This document shows positions 7,656-15,130 of a stretch of 25,426 nt of DNA, piece by piece. The notes under the pieces are model-generated. The model did no database searches. It was not told where the DNA came from and saw nothing but the letters and a program-made list of their open reading frames with translations. The first letter of the stretch is position 1. Every line of letters begins with the position of its first letter. A program made the translations under genes and the position numbers. This DNA comes from JAAYJR01 sp964495655 (GTDB lineage: Bacteria > Bacteroidota > Bacteroidia > Bacteroidales > Prolixibacteraceae): NCBI GenBank assembly GCA_964495655.1, contig CAZBWK010000063.1, positions 1 to 25,426 on the forward strand, given 5' to 3'.

Positions 7656-8966
7656 ATGACTGATAAATTAGCTATTTTCGGAGGACCTGAGTCTGTTACC
7701 GTAAAAGAACCTGATGCTTTCGGATGGCCTGTCTATGAAAAAGAAGATCTGGAAACGGTGAAGCTTGTGATGTCAGAGGATGATTATAAGTTTTATGAGG
7801 AGGCTTATTGTCTTGAACAGGAAATTAAAGAATTTTTTGAAATCGATTATGCTTTACCCATGGTGAACGGGACAGCAGCCCTGCATTCAGCCTTGTATGC
7901 ATTGGGAATAGGTTACGGCGATGAAGTTATTGTCCCTTCCTATACATACTGGGCAACCGTCATGCCGGTGTTGATTTGTAATGGAACCCCGGTGTTTGCC
8001 GAATCTGATCCCGAAACACTGAATATTGATCCGCGTGATATAGAGCGCAGGATAACACCGAAAACAAAAGCCATTATTGTGGTTCATTTGTGCGGACTAC
8101 CCTGTGAAATGGAGCCCGTTATGGAAATTGCAAATAAACACGGACTTAAAGTAATTGAAGATTGTGCCCACTGTATTGATGCAGAGTATAAAGGCCGGAT
8201 AACAGGTACCATTGGTGATATCGGGTGTTTCAGTTATCAGGCTACCAAATTGATACCCGGCATTGAAGGGGGTATGTTGATTACCGGGAACAGGAAATAT
8301 TATGAGAAGGCAGTTGCTTTAGGCCATTACGAAAGACTGTCCGGGTTACCCCCGGTCTCCCGTTTCAGAAAATATCAGCATACATGTTTTGGCTATAAGT
8401 ACCGGATAAACCCGTTATCAGCTGCCATTGTACGCATACAGCTCCAGAAATATGAACGTATTAACAGACAGAGGGTAGAAAATCTTGAATACCTTGATAG
8501 TGAGCTGGATACTATAAAAGGTATAGGTGTTATAAGGACTCCCTCTCATATGAAACGTAATTACTATTGTTACCGGCTTATATACAAGCCTGAAGAGTTA
8601 GGCGGACTGGAAATTGAAAAATTTATCGCTGCACTTCAGGCTGAAGGACTGGAGACCGGCCTCGAACGGTATGTACTTATGCATAAACAGCCTGTGTTTA
8701 ATGAACGAAACTCTCTCTTCCCATGGTCTTGCAAAGATGATAAATTGCCGGGTAAAGCCAGTTTGCCGGTAACCGAAAAATTGTATGAAAGAGTGTTTAC
8801 CTTGCCAACTTTTACCAGGGCATCAAAAAAAATGGTTACCCGGTATGTCGAAGGTATTAAAAAAGTGGTAGCCCATGCTGATGAGTTGAAAGAATCCCTC
8901 AAAGTAAAAATAAGAGATATACCTGATATGGACTGGTCAGGTTTTTCTCATAAGGTTTTGAGATAA
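7656..8966 (+). CDS. DegT/DnrJ/EryC1/StrS-family aminotransferase
   Basis: A 436-residue PLP-dependent enzyme of the sugar aminotransferase family. The PLP Schiff-base lysine is Lys198 in SYQATKLIPGIEGG, matching the family pattern of Lys followed by a glycine-rich loop. Other family segments are MVNGTAALHSAL (residues about 69-80), GDEVIVPSYTYWATV, VHLCGLPCEM and IEDCAHCIDAEYKG. It has no signal peptide, so it acts in the cytoplasm, probably transferring an amino group to a keto-sugar or a related cyclic ketone. It follows the propeller gene by 42 bp and is the last gene of this plus-strand run. It is longer than many members (about 370-400) because of a C-terminal extension. No nucleotide-sugar synthesis or glycosyltransferase genes lie nearby, so its substrate is open. 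Confidence 0.87.
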   Translation: MTDKLAIFGGPESVTVKEPDAFGWPVYEKEDLETVKLVMSEDDYKFYEEAYCLEQEIKEFFEIDYALPMVNGTAALHSALYALGIGYGDEVIVPSYTYWATVMPVLICNGTPVFAESDPETLNIDPRDIERRITPKTKAIIVVHLCGLPCEMEPVMEIANKHGLKVIEDCAHCIDAEYKGRITGTIGDIGCFSYQATKLIPGIEGGMLITGNRKYYEKAVALGHYERLSGLPPVSRFRKYQHTCFGYKYRINPLSAAIVRIQLQKYERINRQRVENLEYLDSELDTIKGIGVIRTPSHMKRNYYCYRLIYKPEELGGLEIEKFIAALQAEGLETGLERYVLMHKQPVFNERNSLFPWSCKDDKLPGKASLPVTEKLYERVFTLPTFTRASKKMVTRYVEGIKKVVAHADELKESLKVKIRDIPDMDWSGFSHKVLR

Positions 8967-9137
8967 TTTTTGTATGCCCGGTTTTTGTTTCTGGTGGTAC
9001 TTTTAATAATATTTTCATGAATACAAAAGGAGGAGACCGAAAGTTATTTGAAAATTGAAGATTATTTTTTAAAACATTAAACATCAGAAGGTAAGGTCAT
9101 TTGGCGGTATTATGAAGCTAAGAGCATTAATACCTAG

Positions 9138-9225
9138 CGGAGAGTGAGGGATTCGAACCCCCGGTCCCGCATGGCAGGACAACAGATTTCGAGTCTGCCC
9201 CGTTCGACCACTCCGGCAACTCTCC
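9138..9225 (-). tRNA. tRNA-Ser (anticodon CGA)
   Basis: Read on the minus strand, the 88-nt segment folds as a class II tRNA. The acceptor stem pairs GGAGAGT with ACTCTCC, the T-loop is GGTTCGAATCC, the anticodon arm is GCAGA-CTCGAAA-TCTGT with anticodon CGA, and a long variable arm follows (GTCCTGCCATGCGGGAC region), as expected for serine. The discriminator base is G. The CCA end is not encoded (CTA follows in the DNA). It would read UCG codons. It stands alone between the aminotransferase and the DUF456 gene. Confidence 0.95.
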
Positions 9226-9239
9226 GGTGAGCTTTAAAA

Positions 9240-9722
9240 TTAATTATAAAAAAGTTCCTTACCAAAATGCCATGCCATAAGCCCTGATGTAATAAGTTTC
9301 AGAAGGGTCCCTGCCATAAATCCCGCAAATGAGCCAAAACCTGATTTTAAGGCTGCAGCGGAGTCTTTTCCTGAGCTAAGTTCTCCAATTACAGCTCCCG
9401 CAAAGGGACCTGCTATTATACCAAACGGAGGAAAGAAAAAAAGTCCGACAATAAGTCCTATCATACTTCCCCAGACCCCCCATTTGCTGCCTCCGAACTT
9501 TTTTGTTCCCATAGCCGGAATGATATAATCCAGAGCATATACTACCACTGTAACAGCTGCCCAAATAATTAAAAACCTGGTTGAAAACCGGTGAGATGAG
9601 GTAAAGTGCAACAGAAGCAAACCGACATAGCTTAAAGGAGGTCCCGGTAGCACGGGAAGAACACAACCCATTATACCGCTGATCATTAAAATAATACCCA
9701 GAGTAATTAATATGTAATCCAT
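9240..9722 (-). CDS. DUF456 family membrane protein
   Basis: A 160-residue, strongly hydrophobic protein with about four or five membrane segments. It begins MDYILITLGIILMISGIMG followed by CVLPVLPGPPLSYVGLLLL, the typical opening of DUF456 proteins, and has the Gly-rich hairpins GPFAGAVIGEL and FGSFAGFMAGTLLK in its second half. Length fits the family. Its function is not established; it is an inner membrane protein. The gene is divergent from rpmB and ends 14 bp from the 5' end of the minus-strand tRNA-Ser, so it lies upstream of that tRNA and could be co-transcribed with it. Confidence 0.88.
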   Translation of the reverse strand: MDYILITLGIILMISGIMGCVLPVLPGPPLSYVGLLLLHFTSSHRFSTRFLIIWAAVTVVVYALDYIIPAMGTKKFGGSKWGVWGSMIGLIVGLFFFPPFGIIAGPFAGAVIGELSSGKDSAAALKSGFGSFAGFMAGTLLKLITSGLMAWHFGKELFYN

Positions 9723-9821
9723 TATCCTGCTATTTTGATGGCGAAAGTAATCAGAGTTTTATAATAATTGGTAAATTAACATTTAATTGTTTATTGATTT
9801 TTCAAAAATTAATTCAACCAC

Positions 9822-9852
9822 TTGATTATTTCTTAAAAAAGTACTTTCTTTG
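9822..9852 (+). promoter_or_regulatory. Candidate Bacteroidota promoter for the rpmB operon
   Basis: A TTG (9822-9824) stands 20 bp before TTTCTTTG (9845-9852), one mismatch from the -7 consensus TAnnTTTG. This spacing suits the primary sigma factor of Bacteroidota. It would put transcription start near 9858, giving a leader of about 45 nt before the rpmB ATG at 9906. Inferred by consensus and position only. Confidence 0.55.
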
Positions 9853-9905
9853 CAACCCGTAAAAAGGAGATGTTAATATTTGCATATTAAGAAATTATAT
9901 AAGAA

Positions 9906-10148
9906 ATGTCACGAGTTTGTCAGATAACAGGTAAAAAGGCGATGGTGGGCAACCATGTTTCTCACTCAAAACGCAGGGTAAAGAGGAAATTTAATATTAA
10001 CTTATTGAAAAAGAAGTTTTACCTTCCGGAAGAGGACCGTTGGGTTCAATTGACAGTTTCAGCATCAGGTTTGCGCACAATAAATAAAAAAGGTCTTGGC
10101 GCTGCCTTAAAAGAAGCTAAGGCAAAAGGCTTTATCGAATCATTTTAA
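9906..10148 (+). CDS. rpmB: 50S ribosomal protein L28
   Basis: An 80-residue protein matching bacterial L28 along its length. It opens MSRVCQITGKKAMVGNHVSH, nearly the pattern of the Escherichia coli protein, and continues with the basic KRRVKRKFN segment and the C-terminal LTVSASGLRTINKKGLG motif. It is part of the large ribosomal subunit. Only one Cys is present, so there is no zinc ribbon. It starts the four-gene order rpmB, rpmG, DUF4295, ftsY that is typical of Bacteroidota, with 12 bp to rpmG. Confidence 0.97.
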   Translation: MSRVCQITGKKAMVGNHVSHSKRRVKRKFNINLLKKKFYLPEEDRWVQLTVSASGLRTINKKGLGAALKEAKAKGFIESF

Positions 10149-10160
10149 AGGAATAGAGAA

Positions 10161-10349
10161 ATGGCAAAAAAGGGAAAAGGCAATAGAATTCAGGTTATTC
10201 TGGAGTGTACAGAACATAAAGACAGTGGAGTGCCGGGAACATCACGGTATATTACCACGAAGAACAGGAAAAATACACCTGACAGGTTGGAGATAAAAAA
10301 GTATAATCCCATATTAAAGAGGGTAACCGTTCATAAAGAAATTAAATAG
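10161..10349 (+). CDS. rpmG: 50S ribosomal protein L33
   Basis: A 62-residue L33, small and basic, with the family segments RIQVILECTEHK, SRYITTKNRKNTPDRLEIKK and YNPILKRVTVHKEIK. It belongs to the zinc-free type, since the two CxxC pairs of the zinc-binding form are absent and only one Cys remains. It sits 12 bp after rpmB and 8 bp before the DUF4295 gene, so all three are probably on one transcript. Confidence 0.97.
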   Translation: MAKKGKGNRIQVILECTEHKDSGVPGTSRYITTKNRKNTPDRLEIKKYNPILKRVTVHKEIK

Positions 10350-10357
10350 ATATCATT

Positions 10358-10510
10358 ATGGCAAAGAAATCAGTTGCAACATTACAAAAAGGAGCAGGTA
10401 AAGGTCATTCAAAAGTGATAAAAATGATCAAATCGCCCGAAACGGGAGCATATATGTTTAAAGAAGAAATTATCATAAATGATGATCTTAATGATTATTT
10501 TAAAAAATAA
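10358..10510 (+). CDS. DUF4295 small basic protein
   Basis: A 50-residue protein read from ATG 10358 to TAA 10508-10510. It opens MAKKSVATLQKGAGKGHSKV, continues IKMIKSPETGAYMFKEEIII and ends NDDLNDYFKK. This matches the DUF4295 family, a Bacteroidota-specific small basic protein usually encoded directly after rpmG. The position suggests a ribosome-associated role, but its function is not established. It starts 8 bp after rpmG and is followed 18 bp later by a strong intrinsic terminator, so it closes the ribosomal operon. Confidence 0.92.
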   Translation: MAKKSVATLQKGAGKGHSKVIKMIKSPETGAYMFKEEIIINDDLNDYFKK

Positions 10511-10528
10511 TGATATTCACGGCAGGAT

Positions 10529-10566
10529 AAAAAAAGCTTCCACAGAAAAATGGAAGCTTTTTTTTT
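10529..10566 (+). terminator. Rho-independent terminator after the rpmB operon
   Basis: An A-run leads into GCTTCCA (10536-10542), an 8-nt loop and TGGAAGC (10551-10557), then nine T residues (10558-10566). The flanking A and T runs extend the stem. It separates the ribosomal genes from ftsY, which therefore needs its own promoter within 10567-10656. Confidence 0.93.
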
Positions 10567-10656
10567 AAAGATAAGTTGTTTATTTCCAAACATCCTAAAA
10601 AGCCGGAAAGGATATCAAAAATATTTGTAATTTTATCAGCTTCAAATTAATAACAC

Positions 10657-11607
10657 ATGGCTTTATTTGGCAGTTTTACAAAAAATAAAAAGGATAACCT
10701 TGACGAAGGCCTTTCAAAGACAAAGGAGAGTCTTTTTAAAAAATTAGGGCGTGCTGTAGCTGGTAAATCGAAAGTAGACGATAGTGTACTGGATAATCTG
10801 GAAGAGGTCTTAATCAGTTCGGATGTTGGTGTTGATACAACTCTTAAGATAATTGAAAGAATAGAGAATAGGGTAGCAAGAGATAAATATTTGGGGATTA
10901 GTGAATTAAACACAATTTTAAAAGAAGAGATATCTTCATTGCTGACAGAGAATAATTCAGGCAATGGATCAGAATTTGAAATTCCAGTCACTGAAAAACC
11001 TTATGTTATAATGGTTGTAGGGGTGAACGGTGTCGGTAAAACCACTACAATCGGCAAATTGGCATATCGTTTTAAGCAATCAGGTAAATCAGTTTATTTA
11101 GGAGCTGCCGATACTTTCAGGGCTGCTGCCATTGAACAATTGGAGATATGGGCCGGACGGGTAGACGTGCCTCTGATCAGGCAAAAAATGGGATCTGATC
11201 CTGCTTCCGTGGCATTCGATACCCTTTCTTCTGCTAAGGCCAACAATGCTGATGTTGTGATCATTGATACAGCCGGCCGCCTGCATAATAAACTCAGTCT
11301 GATGAATGAGCTGTCGAAAATAAAAAAGGTTATGTCCAGAATTGTTCCCGGCGCTCCGCATGAAGTTTTGCTAATCTTAGACGGATCTACGGGACAGAAT
11401 GCATTTGAACAGGCTAAACAGTTCACCAAAGCTACTGAAGTTTCAGCTATGGCATTGACAAAACTTGACGGGACTGCAAAGGGCGGTGTTGTTATAGGGA
11501 TCTCAGATCAGTTCAAAATTCCTGTTAAATACATTGGGATTGGTGAGAAGATGGAGCATCTCAGAGTGTTTAATAAAAAGGAGTTCGTAGAGACACTTTT
11601 TTCCTGA
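10657..11607 (+). CDS. ftsY: Signal recognition particle receptor FtsY
   Basis: A 316-residue SRP-type GTPase that receives SRP-ribosome complexes at the inner membrane for co-translational insertion. The helical N domain (about residues 1-100) is followed by the G domain with P-loop GVNGVGKTTT (from residue 122), DTFRAAAIEQLEIW, the G3 segment DTAGRLHNK, LDGSTGQNAFEQA, the G4 segment TKLDGTAKGG and the closing GIGEKMEHLRVFN. The long acidic A domain of the enterobacterial protein is absent, as is usual in this phylum. It ends with TGA at 11605-11607, directly against the stop codon of the convergent DUF4230 gene at 11608, with no base between. Confidence 0.97.
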   Translation: MALFGSFTKNKKDNLDEGLSKTKESLFKKLGRAVAGKSKVDDSVLDNLEEVLISSDVGVDTTLKIIERIENRVARDKYLGISELNTILKEEISSLLTENNSGNGSEFEIPVTEKPYVIMVVGVNGVGKTTTIGKLAYRFKQSGKSVYLGAADTFRAAAIEQLEIWAGRVDVPLIRQKMGSDPASVAFDTLSSAKANNADVVIIDTAGRLHNKLSLMNELSKIKKVMSRIVPGAPHEVLLILDGSTGQNAFEQAKQFTKATEVSAMALTKLDGTAKGGVVIGISDQFKIPVKYIGIGEKMEHLRVFNKKEFVETLFS

Positions 11608-12234
11608 TTATTTATTGTTAATTTTTTTTTGTATTGTGTCAACTTCGGGAAGTGCATTTTCCGAAGTAACCAGCTCCCAGCCGACTGAATCGATCAGATG
11701 CCTGATGACTGATATTGTTTCAGCTGCCTGATTTCTTGCAATATCAAACAGATAGCTGCGTTCAATTTTTTCACGAATAAACTCTTTTGATTTTTTATTC
11801 ATGTTAGTCAGGTCGCTTTCGGAAAATTTATTTATCATACCCTTATTGACATCATAATACTCCAGGTCTGTTTCCATGCTCATAATTTCAGGGTCTGGGA
11901 AATGAGCGAGCCTGACTTGTTTTTTTTCGCGATCCATATCGATATGGATCTTTGCAAGATCAAAGCCGATCAGCACTTTCGCCTTAACTATTAACAGCGC
12001 TTTTTTTTCAAGGTTAAGAAGATTAAAAAATATGCTTTTACCATCCCTGTGAGCAAATACCTCGCTAAACTCACCTTCAACTGTAATAAGTTTGCATACA
12101 TTCCTGATCTTTTCCAGCAAAACAACTGACTTAACCGAAGCATTTTTAGCGCTTCGTTTTTTGTAGTACCACGCAGTAGCAAGGATACCACCTGCAAGTC
12201 CAAGAATAACTCCCAATAATATAAGAGTTTCCAT
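11608..12234 (-). CDS. DUF4230 membrane-anchored protein
   Basis: A 208-residue protein with one N-terminal membrane segment (METLILLGVILGLAGGILAT followed by AWYYKKR) and a soluble domain beginning near residue 40. Segments such as FSEVFAHRDGKSIFFN, KAKVLIGFDLAKIHIDMD and FPDPEIMSMETDLEYYDVNKG are characteristic of DUF4230 proteins. Its function is unknown. The positive charges after the membrane segment do not by themselves decide on which side the domain lies. It is convergent and end-to-end with ftsY. The gene upstream on the same strand is the serine-hydrolase-like lipoprotein, 62 bp away. Confidence 0.85.
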   Translation of the reverse strand: METLILLGVILGLAGGILATAWYYKKRSAKNASVKSVVLLEKIRNVCKLITVEGEFSEVFAHRDGKSIFFNLLNLEKKALLIVKAKVLIGFDLAKIHIDMDREKKQVRLAHFPDPEIMSMETDLEYYDVNKGMINKFSESDLTNMNKKSKEFIREKIERSYLFDIARNQAAETISVIRHLIDSVGWELVTSENALPEVDTIQKKINNK

Positions 12235-12296
12235 ATATTTTATATTAAATGAACTAAATTATAATTTTTTCCGGAAACTCATATTTATATTGGAAT

Positions 12297-13454
12297 TTAA
12301 TCAGTTGAATTGTCACTTTCTTTTTTGCTCTTATCCTTGCTTTTTGAGGATTCGCCGTTATTTTCAGGTAAAAAGTTTGCAGCAATTTCAAAGACAGGAT
12401 AGTCTTCTGTTATTGATGTCAGGTTAATAGCGCAAGCTACCACCAGTTTCTCTTCCGGGTAAATGATCAAGGAAGAGCCACCACCTGCAATGCCTCCGCT
12501 CTTGCCATAGATAGTCCTGCCTGACCTGTCATTCATCAGGAACCATCCATTTGACATTTGTGTGGGGACTTTTCCATTTAGTAAATATGGCTCAAAAAGC
12601 TGCTTTTTCAAATCCCCGGAGAAGAATTCTGAATACAAAAGGGCATTTCCGAACTTAACCAGGTCTTCAGCGTTTGAAAGAATTCCCTCCGACGGAACAC
12701 AATACCTCAAATCCCTGGTAACTGCATTAACTGTTTGAGACATAATGTTATAATCAAAGAAATTTGAACGCCCGGGAATTGTGCCAAACGGATTATCAGG
12801 TAATGTATTTTCCAGATTCAATGTGTCGGTAATATACTCCCCGAGAATTTCAGAGAATTTTTTATTGGTAACTTTTTCCATTACAGCGCCCAGCAGGTTA
12901 TAGTTGTAGATGGTATGAAATTCATACGACCCCGGAGATACCACAAGAGTATCATCTTTAAAGAATTCTATTCCTTTCTGAATAGATGTTGTATTGCTGT
13001 TTATATATTGCTCATTTTCTTGTGCCGGCTTGATCCCTGAAGTGTGGTAGAGCAGATGTTTAAGTGGTAATCTGAATTGCTTTTCAGGAAATTCAGGATA
13101 GTAATGCTGAACTGAAGTATCAGGGTGAAGGAGACCTTGTTCTGCCATTTTATAAAAAATAGTTGAGGTAAAGAGTTCAGACACCTGACCAATCCTGAAT
13201 TTGGTATTGCGGGTTGCCGGTACTTCCAGGTCCTTTGATGCAAGTCCCATTCCTTCAGAATAGATTATTTTACCTTCTTTAGCTACAGCAAAAGTACCAC
13301 CCGGAATGAAATTGCTTGTCAGGAACATAGCTGCCTGATTTCGGACTTGTTTTATTTCCTTCATATATTTTCTGCTGTAAAGGATATCATCATTTTTCTG
13401 TTTGCAGCTGAACAAGCTTAACGAGATGATGAACAGTATAATAATAGGTTTCAT
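12297..13454 (-). CDS. Class C beta-lactamase-fold lipoprotein, catalytic motif lost
   Basis: A 385-residue protein with a lipoprotein signal (MKPIIILFIISLSLFSC, lipidated Cys in LFSC). It has the overall layout of class C beta-lactamase/DD-peptidase-like serine hydrolases: FAVAKEGKIIYSEGMG, TKFRIGQVSELFTS, LKHLLYHTSGIKPA, NLLGAVMEKVTNKKFSE and YGKSGGIAGGGSSLIIYPEE. The SxxK nucleophile motif, normally in an IGSVSK-like segment, is replaced by Gln90-Val91-Ser92-Glu93. The YxN position also reads differently (HTI by alignment on the LLG segment). Only the Lys/His-Thr/Ser-Gly element survives as KSG. It is therefore probably a non-catalytic, ligand-binding relative. The tail is a charged, Ser/Lys-rich low-complexity stretch. 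The gene is intact and follows the symporter by 68 bp. Confidence 0.85.
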   Translation of the reverse strand: MKPIIILFIISLSLFSCKQKNDDILYSRKYMKEIKQVRNQAAMFLTSNFIPGGTFAVAKEGKIIYSEGMGLASKDLEVPATRNTKFRIGQVSELFTSTIFYKMAEQGLLHPDTSVQHYYPEFPEKQFRLPLKHLLYHTSGIKPAQENEQYINSNTTSIQKGIEFFKDDTLVVSPGSYEFHTIYNYNLLGAVMEKVTNKKFSEILGEYITDTLNLENTLPDNPFGTIPGRSNFFDYNIMSQTVNAVTRDLRYCVPSEGILSNAEDLVKFGNALLYSEFFSGDLKKQLFEPYLLNGKVPTQMSNGWFLMNDRSGRTIYGKSGGIAGGGSSLIIYPEEKLVVACAINLTSITEDYPVFEIAANFLPENNGESSKSKDKSKKESDNSTD

Positions 13455-13522
13455 GTTAATATGTATTAGTTAAAGTGATCGTAAAAATAACTTTTTATGC
13501 ATAAATTTAAAAAGCATTGTTG

Positions 13523-14749
13523 TCAAATTCCTACATTAGTATCTTCATTTTCTGATCTTGCAATGATCACGGCACCACAGCTGTCACTCCAAACATTTAC
13601 TGTTGTCCTTATCATATCCAGGATCCTGTCAACTGCAAGGACAAGGCCAATGCCTTCCAATGGAAGTCCGACAGCAGTAAGCACCACAGTGATCATCACA
13701 AGCCCGGCCATTGGAATTCCTGCAGCGCCAATAGATGCCAATAAAGCAGTAAGGACTACCAGCATCTGTTGAATAAATGTAAGTTCGACACCGTAAGCCT
13801 GTGCAATAAACATGGCAGCAACACATTCATACAAGGCAGTACCATCCATATTAATTGTTGCCCCTAGGGGAAGGGTGAAGCTTGAGATCTTGTTTGACAC
13901 ACCGCTGTTATATTCAAGTGCTTCCATAGTTAAGGGAAGGGTAGCGCTGGATGAGGATGTCGAGAAAGCTGTCAGAAGAGGTGTTGCCATATTTTTCAGA
14001 TGTGCAAAGGGCTTTGCTTTGCCAAGTACCCGCACAATAAGGGGAAGTGAAACAAGTGCATGAAAAAGGAGTCCGGCCAGTACGCAGAGACTGTAAATTG
14101 CAAGGCTCCCCGCTATTTCTCCAAGCTGCTCTGAGTTCCTCGCAACTTCTGCCGAAACAATTCCAAAAATTCCCAGGGGAGTGAACTTAATGATGAAAAG
14201 GGTTATCTGCATCATCACTTCAAAGACTGCGTTAAAAAAATTTGATAAAGAGTCCTTGTATTCATTCTTTACCCTTGTAATAAAGTAACCAAATAAAATA
14301 GCAAAAAAGATTACCGGTAAAATCTCCCCCTTTGCCATAACTTCAAATACATTTTCAGGAATAAGACGGTAAAAGATGTCTTTCACAGAACCTGCATGTT
14401 CTGCAAGTCCCTCAACAGTTTTTGTGAATCCCAGGTCAACTCCCACACCGGGTTTAACCAGGTTTACAACAATGAGTCCGGTGACGATAGCTAAAGTGCT
14501 GGTTGCCATATAATAGCCAAGGGTTTTTATGCCAAGCCTTCCAAGATTTTTACCTTCGCCCATACTGGTAACACCGCTTACAACCGAGCTGAATATCAGC
14601 GGAATAATTACCATCTTTAAAGATCTTAAAAAAATATCTCCAATCCATGAAACGTATGGTACTCCATGAGGTATAAAGTATCCAAAAAGAACAGCGAGAA
14701 TAAGTGCAATTAATATCTGCCAGTGAAGTTTGAGTTTAAGGTGTTTCAT
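13523..14749 (-). CDS. Dicarboxylate/amino acid:cation symporter (DAACS family)
   Basis: A 408-residue inner membrane carrier of the GltP/DctA/GltPh type, coupling uptake of a C4-dicarboxylate or acidic amino acid to sodium or protons. It has about eight membrane segments plus two re-entrant hairpins. The serine-rich hairpin is AFSTSSSSATLPL, and the binding-site motif NMDGTALYE follows SSFTLPLGATI. The ATG at 14749 (MKHLKLKLHWQILIALI) is preferred over an in-frame ATG at 14782, because the intervening sequence is leader-repeat C, which carries a TACCTTTG box and would be untranslated leader. Substrate choice between glutamate, aspartate and dicarboxylates cannot be made by eye. Confidence 0.93.
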   Translation of the reverse strand: MKHLKLKLHWQILIALILAVLFGYFIPHGVPYVSWIGDIFLRSLKMVIIPLIFSSVVSGVTSMGEGKNLGRLGIKTLGYYMATSTLAIVTGLIVVNLVKPGVGVDLGFTKTVEGLAEHAGSVKDIFYRLIPENVFEVMAKGEILPVIFFAILFGYFITRVKNEYKDSLSNFFNAVFEVMMQITLFIIKFTPLGIFGIVSAEVARNSEQLGEIAGSLAIYSLCVLAGLLFHALVSLPLIVRVLGKAKPFAHLKNMATPLLTAFSTSSSSATLPLTMEALEYNSGVSNKISSFTLPLGATINMDGTALYECVAAMFIAQAYGVELTFIQQMLVVLTALLASIGAAGIPMAGLVMITVVLTAVGLPLEGIGLVLAVDRILDMIRTTVNVWSDSCGAVIIARSENEDTNVGI

Positions 14750-14841
14750 ATGATTAAAATTAATTATTCTCAAAGGTATCATATAGAACTCGCATTTTTA
14801 ATCATCACCTTGGGTGTAAATATTTTACATGCTCGTTTCAT
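14750..14841 (-). repeat. Leader-repeat unit C, directly before the symporter start
   Basis: On the minus strand the unit begins ATGAAACGAGCATG and ends with an AT-rich leader (rc of 14753-14770), abutting the symporter ATG at 14749. Its inner hairpin is TGTAAA/TTTACA around TAT (about 14815-14829). CAAAGGTA at 14771-14778 reads TACCTTTG on the minus strand, a perfect -7 box, about 21 nt before the symporter start. The pseudo-start at its head opens a 19-codon frame (begins Met-Lys-Arg-Ala-Cys-Lys). It forms a tandem pair with unit D. Confidence 0.8.
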
Positions 14842-14934
14842 ACTATTAAAATTGTTTGTTTTTAAGGTATAGTATGTAACTCGCACATGTTTCAATCATC
14901 CTCTTGGGTGATTTCACAAGCATGCTCGTTTCAT
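14842..14934 (-). repeat. Leader-repeat unit D, tandem with unit C
   Basis: 93 bp, same layout as unit C. On the minus strand it begins ATGAAACGAGCATGC, has the imperfect hairpin CTTGTGA/TCACCCAAG, then GATTGAAACATGTGCGAGTT and an AATTTTAATAGT tail that abuts the ATG of unit C. The equivalent of the -7 box has decayed to TACCTTAA. The pseudo-start opens a six-codon frame (Met-Lys-Arg-Ala-Cys-Leu-stop). The conserved AACTCGCACATGTTTCAATC block (14878-14897) is shared with unit A. Confidence 0.8.
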
Positions 14935-15130
14935 ATATTCAATTTTCAATACGTTTTTATGCATTTATCATAAATGCCTTTACAACTCCTATTTAAACGA
15001 CATGGAACAGGAATTTTGAGTTAACCGATGTTATTTAAGAAACATTCAGGGTCTGTTTAATCCTGCTGTATCAATAGGTATTTAAGGGCTGCTAATTTAA
15101 CGTTTTTGAGTAAGAGTAATAACAAATGCA
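14935..15130. other. Gap between repeat D and the fucosidase gene
   Basis: No convincing coding region in 196 bp. A perfect inverted repeat GCATTTA (14961-14967) / TAAATGC (14971-14977) lies downstream of the fucosidase stop. On the minus strand it is followed by ATAAAAACG, a weak terminator candidate for the fucosidase transcript. Nothing else is recognised. Confidence 0.35.

Noticed and set aside
9870..9890. Six-codon ORF after AGGAG in the rpmB leader
   Set aside because: The AGGAG abuts the ATG too closely for a normal ribosome site and nothing supports translation; could be chance in a short leader.
14750..14934. Possible CRISPR-like array
   Set aside because: Only two units per locus, no uniform short direct repeats with unique spacers, no cas genes; the conserved parts span most of each unit.
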